This document shows positions 5,115 through 8,308 of a stretch of 8,308 bases of DNA, piece after piece. How positions within the stretch are numbered: the stretch's first letter is position 1; every line of letters starts with the position of its first letter. A program made the position numbers and the translations under genes. Location of the stretch: positions 1 to 8,308 of the forward strand of contig CAISQQ010000465.1 in the NCBI GenBank assembly GCA_903887655.1. The letters are read 5' to 3'. Origin of the DNA: an uncultured Burkholderiales bacterium. Its GTDB lineage: Bacteria; Pseudomonadota; Gammaproteobacteria; Burkholderiales; Burkholderiaceae_C. Below the pieces are notes generated by a model that had not been told where the DNA came from, searched no databases, and was given only the letters and a program-made list of their open reading frames with translations.

Positions 5115-7826
5115 ATGTCCGCTTTACCCAACGAGCAGCGCACGTTTGCGCTCAACGACAGCGATAGCCAAGAAACGCGCGAGTGGCTCGACGCTTTGAG
5201 TGCTGTCATTGAATCCGAGGGCACCGAGCGCGCCCATTTTTTAATCGAGCAGCTCCTCGAGCACGCCCGGGCCAGTCGCATTGATTTGCCGTTTTCGGCC
5301 AACACGGGCTACACCAACACCATCAATACCGAAGAGGAAGAGGTCTGTCCCGGCAATATTGAGATCGAGGAGCGGTTGCGCGCTTACATGCGTTGGAACG
5401 CCATGGCCATGGTCGTCAAAGCCAACCGTCATCACCCTGAGGATGGGGGTGATTTGGGGGGACACATCGGCTCTTTTGCCTCATTGGCCCATCTCTTTGG
5501 TGCCGGCTTCAATCACTTTTGGCATGCGGAAAACGAAAACCACGGCGGCGATTTGCTCTACATTCAAGGCCACGTCTCGCCTGGTGTTTACGCCCGTGCC
5601 TATTTAGAAGGGCGCTTGAGTGAGGAGCAACTCCTCAATTTCAGACAAGAGGTCAACGGCAAAGGCTTATCGAGCTACCCCCACCCCAAGCTCATGCCCG
5701 AATTTTGGCAATTCCCCACGGTCTCCATGGGACTGGGCCCCCTGATGGCCATCTACCAGGCTCGCTTTTTAAAGTACCTTCACGCCAGAGGCATTGCCAA
5801 CACCGAGAACCGAAAAATTTGGGTGTTTTGCGGCGACGGTGAAATGGACGAGGTCGAGTCTTTGGGGGCCATTGGCTTGGCCGCCCGCGAAAAGCTCGAC
5901 AACTTGATTTTTGTGATCAACTGCAATTTGCAGCGCCTGGACGGCCCCGTGCGCGGCAATGGCAAAATTATCCAAGAGCTTGAGAGCGAATTCAGAGGCT
6001 CGGGCTGGAACGTGATCAAACTCATTTGGGGCAGCAATTGGGACAGCCTCTTGGCCAAGGACCACGATGGGGCGCTGCGTCGCATCATGATGGAGACCTT
6101 GGACGGCGACTACCAAGCCTTCAAGGCCAACGATGGTGCATACGTGCGCCAGCATTTCTTTGGCCGGGACCCCAAGACTCTTGAGATGGTTTCCAAAATG
6201 AGCGACGATGAGATTTGGAATTTGCGCCGCGGTGGCCATGATCCTCAAAAAGTCTACGCCGCCTACGCCAAGGCGGTCAAACACAAGGGGCAACCCACGG
6301 TCTTGCTCATCAAAACCGTCAAGGGCTTTGGTATGGGCAAAATTGGCGAAGGCAAGAACACCGTTCACCAAACTAAAAAGCTCACCGACGAAGACATCAA
6401 GATCTTTCGCGATCGCTTCAATATCCCAGTGCCCGATAGTGACTTGGCCGCACTGCCTTTTTACAAGCCGGCTGATGACACGCCGGAGATGCAGTACTTG
6501 CACCAACGCCGTGCAGCACTCGGTGGCTACTTGCCATCACGCCGTGTCAAGAGTGAAGAGACCTTTGCCGTTCCTGCCTTGGAGACCTTCAAGTCAATTT
6601 TAGAGCCCACGGTTGAAGGGCGCGAGATCTCCACCACCCAGGCCTATGTGCGCTTTCTCACGCAACTCTTGCGCGACCCCGCCTTGGGCTCGCGTGTCGT
6701 GCCCATTTTGGTCGATGAGGCCAGAACCTTTGGCATGGAGGGTCTCTTTCGGCAAGTGGGTATTTACAACCCCGCAGGCCAGCAGTACACCCCCGTCGAC
6801 AAAGACCAGGTCATGTACTACAAAGAGGACAAAGCGGGTCAGATTTTGCAAGAAGGCATCAATGAAGCTGGGGGTATGAGCTCTTGGATTGCGGCGGCAA
6901 CGTCGTACTCCACCAACAACCGCATCATGATTCCGTTTTATGTCTATTACTCCATGTTTGGCTTTCAGCGCATTGGCGACTTGGCCTGGGCTGCGGGTGA
7001 CATGCAAGCGCGCGGGTTTTTGCTCGGGGGGACGTCTGGGCGCACCACCTTGAATGGCGAGGGCTTACAGCACGAGGACGGACACAGTCACATCCTGGCG
7101 GGCACCATCCCGAACTGTTTGAGCTACGACCCCACCTTCGCCCATGAGGTGGCCGTGATCATGCAAGACGGCTTAAAGCGCATGGTGGAAAAACAAGAAA
7201 ATGTGTTTTACTACATCACCTTACTCAATGAAAACTACCCCATGCCAGGGCTCAAAGTGGGGACCGAAGAAGAAATCATCAAGGGGATGTATTTGCTCAG
7301 TGCCGGCGAAGGCGCGAAGAAAGCCCCGCGGGTGAATTTGCTCGGTTCAGGCACCATCTTGCGCGAGTCGATTGCCGCACAGGCTTTGCTGAAAAAAGAC
7401 TTTGGCGTGGTCTCCAATGTCTGGAGTTGCCCGAGCTTTAATCAACTCGCGCGCGAAGGTCAAGAAGTGGATCGCTGGAATTTGCTCCACCCAGACCAAG
7501 CACCTCGGACCTCGTTTGTGGCTTCTCAGCTCGGCGGGCATGAAGGTGCCGTGGTCGCCTCGACAGACTACATGAAGTCCTATGCCGAACAAATTCGAGC
7601 CTTCATCCCCAAGGGCCGTAGCTTCAAGGTCTTGGGCACCGATGGCTTTGGTCGCAGCGATTTCCGCTCGCGCTTGCGAGAGCACTTTGAGATCAATCGC
7701 CACTACATCGTCTTGGCCGCTTTGAAGGCCCTGAGCGACGACGGCGCTGTGCCTGCTGCCAAGGTGCTGGAGGCCATTGAGAAGTACCAAATCAATACCG
7801 AAAAAATCAATCCATTGAACGCCTAA
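5115..7826 (+). CDS. aceE: Pyruvate dehydrogenase E1 component, homodimeric type
   Basis: AceE is the thiamine-diphosphate-dependent E1 of the pyruvate dehydrogenase complex. It decarboxylates pyruvate and transfers the acetyl group to the lipoyl domain of E2, in the cytoplasm. The protein has 903 residues, close to E. coli AceE (887). Visible signatures: the N-terminal E2-binding region; NRHH (104-107) and the ENHGGD segment around H143, both matching active-site histidines of the family; the thiamine-diphosphate/Mg motif GDGEMDE (240-246) ending in INCNLQRLDGPVRGN (268-282); the mobile loop with GEGKNTVHQ (411-419, H418); the central domain with GQILQEGINE (575-584), ATSYSTNN and YYSMFGFQRIGDLAWAAGD; then TSGRTTLNGEGLQHEDGHSH (640-659); and a C-terminal transketolase-like domain ending GTDGFGRSD. 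The frame is uninterrupted and the key residues are present. It is the first gene of a unit with aceF, divergent from a sensor-kinase operon, with a predicted promoter at 5045-5072. Confidence 0.98.
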   Translation: MSALPNEQRTFALNDSDSQETREWLDALSAVIESEGTERAHFLIEQLLEHARASRIDLPFSANTGYTNTINTEEEEVCPGNIEIEERLRAYMRWNAMAMVVKANRHHPEDGGDLGGHIGSFASLAHLFGAGFNHFWHAENENHGGDLLYIQGHVSPGVYARAYLEGRLSEEQLLNFRQEVNGKGLSSYPHPKLMPEFWQFPTVSMGLGPLMAIYQARFLKYLHARGIANTENRKIWVFCGDGEMDEVESLGAIGLAAREKLDNLIFVINCNLQRLDGPVRGNGKIIQELESEFRGSGWNVIKLIWGSNWDSLLAKDHDGALRRIMMETLDGDYQAFKANDGAYVRQHFFGRDPKTLEMVSKMSDDEIWNLRRGGHDPQKVYAAYAKAVKHKGQPTVLLIKTVKGFGMGKIGEGKNTVHQTKKLTDEDIKIFRDRFNIPVPDSDLAALPFYKPADDTPEMQYLHQRRAALGGYLPSRRVKSEETFAVPALETFKSILEPTVEGREISTTQAYVRFLTQLLRDPALGSRVVPILVDEARTFGMEGLFRQVGIYNPAGQQYTPVDKDQVMYYKEDKAGQILQEGINEAGGMSSWIAAATSYSTNNRIMIPFYVYYSMFGFQRIGDLAWAAGDMQARGFLLGGTSGRTTLNGEGLQHEDGHSHILAGTIPNCLSYDPTFAHEVAVIMQDGLKRMVEKQENVFYYITLLNENYPMPGLKVGTEEEIIKGMYLLSAGEGAKKAPRVNLLGSGTILRESIAAQALLKKDFGVVSNVWSCPSFNQLAREGQEVDRWNLLHPDQAPRTSFVASQLGGHEGAVVASTDYMKSYAEQIRAFIPKGRSFKVLGTDGFGRSDFRSRLREHFEINRHYIVLAALKALSDDGAVPAAKVLEAIEKYQINTEKINPLNA

Positions 7827-7830
7827 TTTC

Positions 7831-7836
7831 AGGAGA
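7831..7836 (+). promoter_or_regulatory. Ribosome binding site of aceF
   Basis: AGGAGA lies six bases before the aceF ATG (7843) and five bases after the aceE stop codon. Its sequence and spacing are identical to the aceE site, which would favour matched translation of E1 and E2. Confidence 0.8.
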
Positions 7837-7842
7837 CACTGC

Positions 7843-8308
7843 ATGAGTACGGTTGAATTAAAAGTACCTGACATTGGGGATTTTGAATCCGTGGCTGTCA
7901 TTGAGATGTTGGTCAAAGTGGGCGACACCATCGAGGTTGAGCAGTCCGTGATCACGGTGGAGTCCGATAAGGCATCCATGGAGATTCCCTCCTCCGTCAA
8001 AGGGGTGATCAGTGAGCTCAAAGTGAAATTGGGTGACCGGGTCAAAGAAGGCAGTGTGCTCGCTTTGGTCAGTGTGGCGTCCTCGGAGGCTTCGCCCGCA
8101 AGCCCTAAAGCAACGGGCCAGGCAACGGTCCAGGCGGCAGCCCCGGTAGCGGCCCCGCCAGCGCCAGCGCCAGCAGCGGCTTCTCCCGTCACCCCAGCGC
8201 CTGCCGCCTTGGCTCCTCAAGCGGGCGTTCAAGCACCCGTTCAAGCACCCGTTCAAGCACCAGCCCACGAGCCCACACTCACGCCGTCTTTGCTCGCGCA
8301 AGTGCCCC
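7843..8308 (+). CDS. aceF: Dihydrolipoamide acetyltransferase, E2 of pyruvate dehydrogenase (5' part, runs off the right edge)
   Basis: The first 155 residues of the E2 core protein are visible. E2 carries the acetyl group on lipoyl-lysine and transfers it to CoA. Residues 3-78 form one complete lipoyl domain: VELKVPDIGDFESVAVIEML, then the lipoylation site VESDKASMEIPS with K43, and a closing GDRVKEGSVLALVSV. Residues 79-142 are an Ala/Pro-rich flexible linker, including VQAPVQAPVQAP encoded by an exact DNA repeat. After it, EPTLTPSLLAQVP begins the next element, and I cannot tell whether this leads to a second lipoyl domain or to the E1/E3-binding domain. The catalytic domain (HxxxDG) is outside the window. 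The gene lies 16 bases after aceE and is almost certainly co-transcribed with it. No stop codon interrupts the frame up to the edge. Confidence 0.96.
   Translation, partial: MSTVELKVPDIGDFESVAVIEMLVKVGDTIEVEQSVITVESDKASMEIPSSVKGVISELKVKLGDRVKEGSVLALVSVASSEASPASPKATGQATVQAAAPVAAPPAPAPAAASPVTPAPAALAPQAGVQAPVQAPVQAPAHEPTLTPSLLAQVP
8227..8262 (+). repeat. 12-bp tandem repeat inside the aceF linker (three copies)
   Basis: GTTCAAGCACCC occurs at 8227, 8239 and, with a final A in place of C, at 8251. Each copy encodes VQAP. Because the unit is a multiple of three, copy-number change by slippage would lengthen or shorten the swinging-arm linker without breaking the frame. Confidence 0.9.

Noticed and set aside
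5769..6506. Minus-strand open frame of 245 codons inside aceE
   Set aside because: It is the antisense shadow of a conserved thiamine-diphosphate enzyme region, with no domain signature of its own.
7347..8192. Long open frame on the minus strand (281 codons) opposite the aceE end and aceF start
   Set aside because: It crosses two confidently coded genes on the other strand. Its Ala-rich start merely mirrors the repetitive aceF linker, and it shows no recognisable domain.

Overview
The window is ordinary chromosomal core sequence, most likely from a betaproteobacterium of the Burkholderiales, with Comamonadaceae-like genera (Limnohabitans, Rhodoferax, Polaromonas) as the best guess. The reasons are the homodimeric-type pyruvate dehydrogenase E1 followed directly by an E2 gene, a large PAS sensor kinase with a FixJ-type regulator beside it, folD and an oligopeptidase A gene next to that, and moderately GC-rich codon use. 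The genus is recall and inference, not a search result. I see no tRNA or rRNA gene, CRISPR array, insertion sequence or phage gene.

Left half (minus strand, read right to left): a sensor histidine kinase (2422-4935), a FixJ/NarL-type response regulator (1734-2369), a hairpin terminator (about 1662-1709), a 207-bp gap carrying an octamer tandem repeat (1605-1643) and an imperfect palindrome (1540-1553), then folD (657-1526) overlapping by 4 bases the GTG-started 5' part of an M3 oligopeptidase gene, prlC (1-660, running off the left edge). The kinase and regulator form one two-gene unit. folD and prlC form a second, translationally linked unit.

Right half (plus strand): aceE (5115-7826), complete, then the 5' part of aceF (7843-8308, running off the right edge). 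The two are separated by 16 bases and have identical ribosome binding sites (AGGAGA, six bases before each ATG). The E1 protein decarboxylates pyruvate on thiamine diphosphate and hands the acetyl group to the lipoyl lysine of the E2 protein, feeding acetyl-CoA into the TCA cycle.

The kinase operon and aceE-aceF are divergently transcribed from a 179-bp AT-rich gap (4936-5114). It contains a good sigma70-like promoter for aceE (TTGAAA, 16 bases, GATAAT) and a weaker one facing the kinase. A perfect 15-bp palindrome, ATTTGAAATTCAAAT (5043-5057), covers the -35 boxes of both. The most interesting hypothesis here is that this uncharacterised membrane two-component system senses an external signal and tunes pyruvate dehydrogenase. 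That rests on gene position and the palindrome, not on direct evidence. I found no wholly new system.
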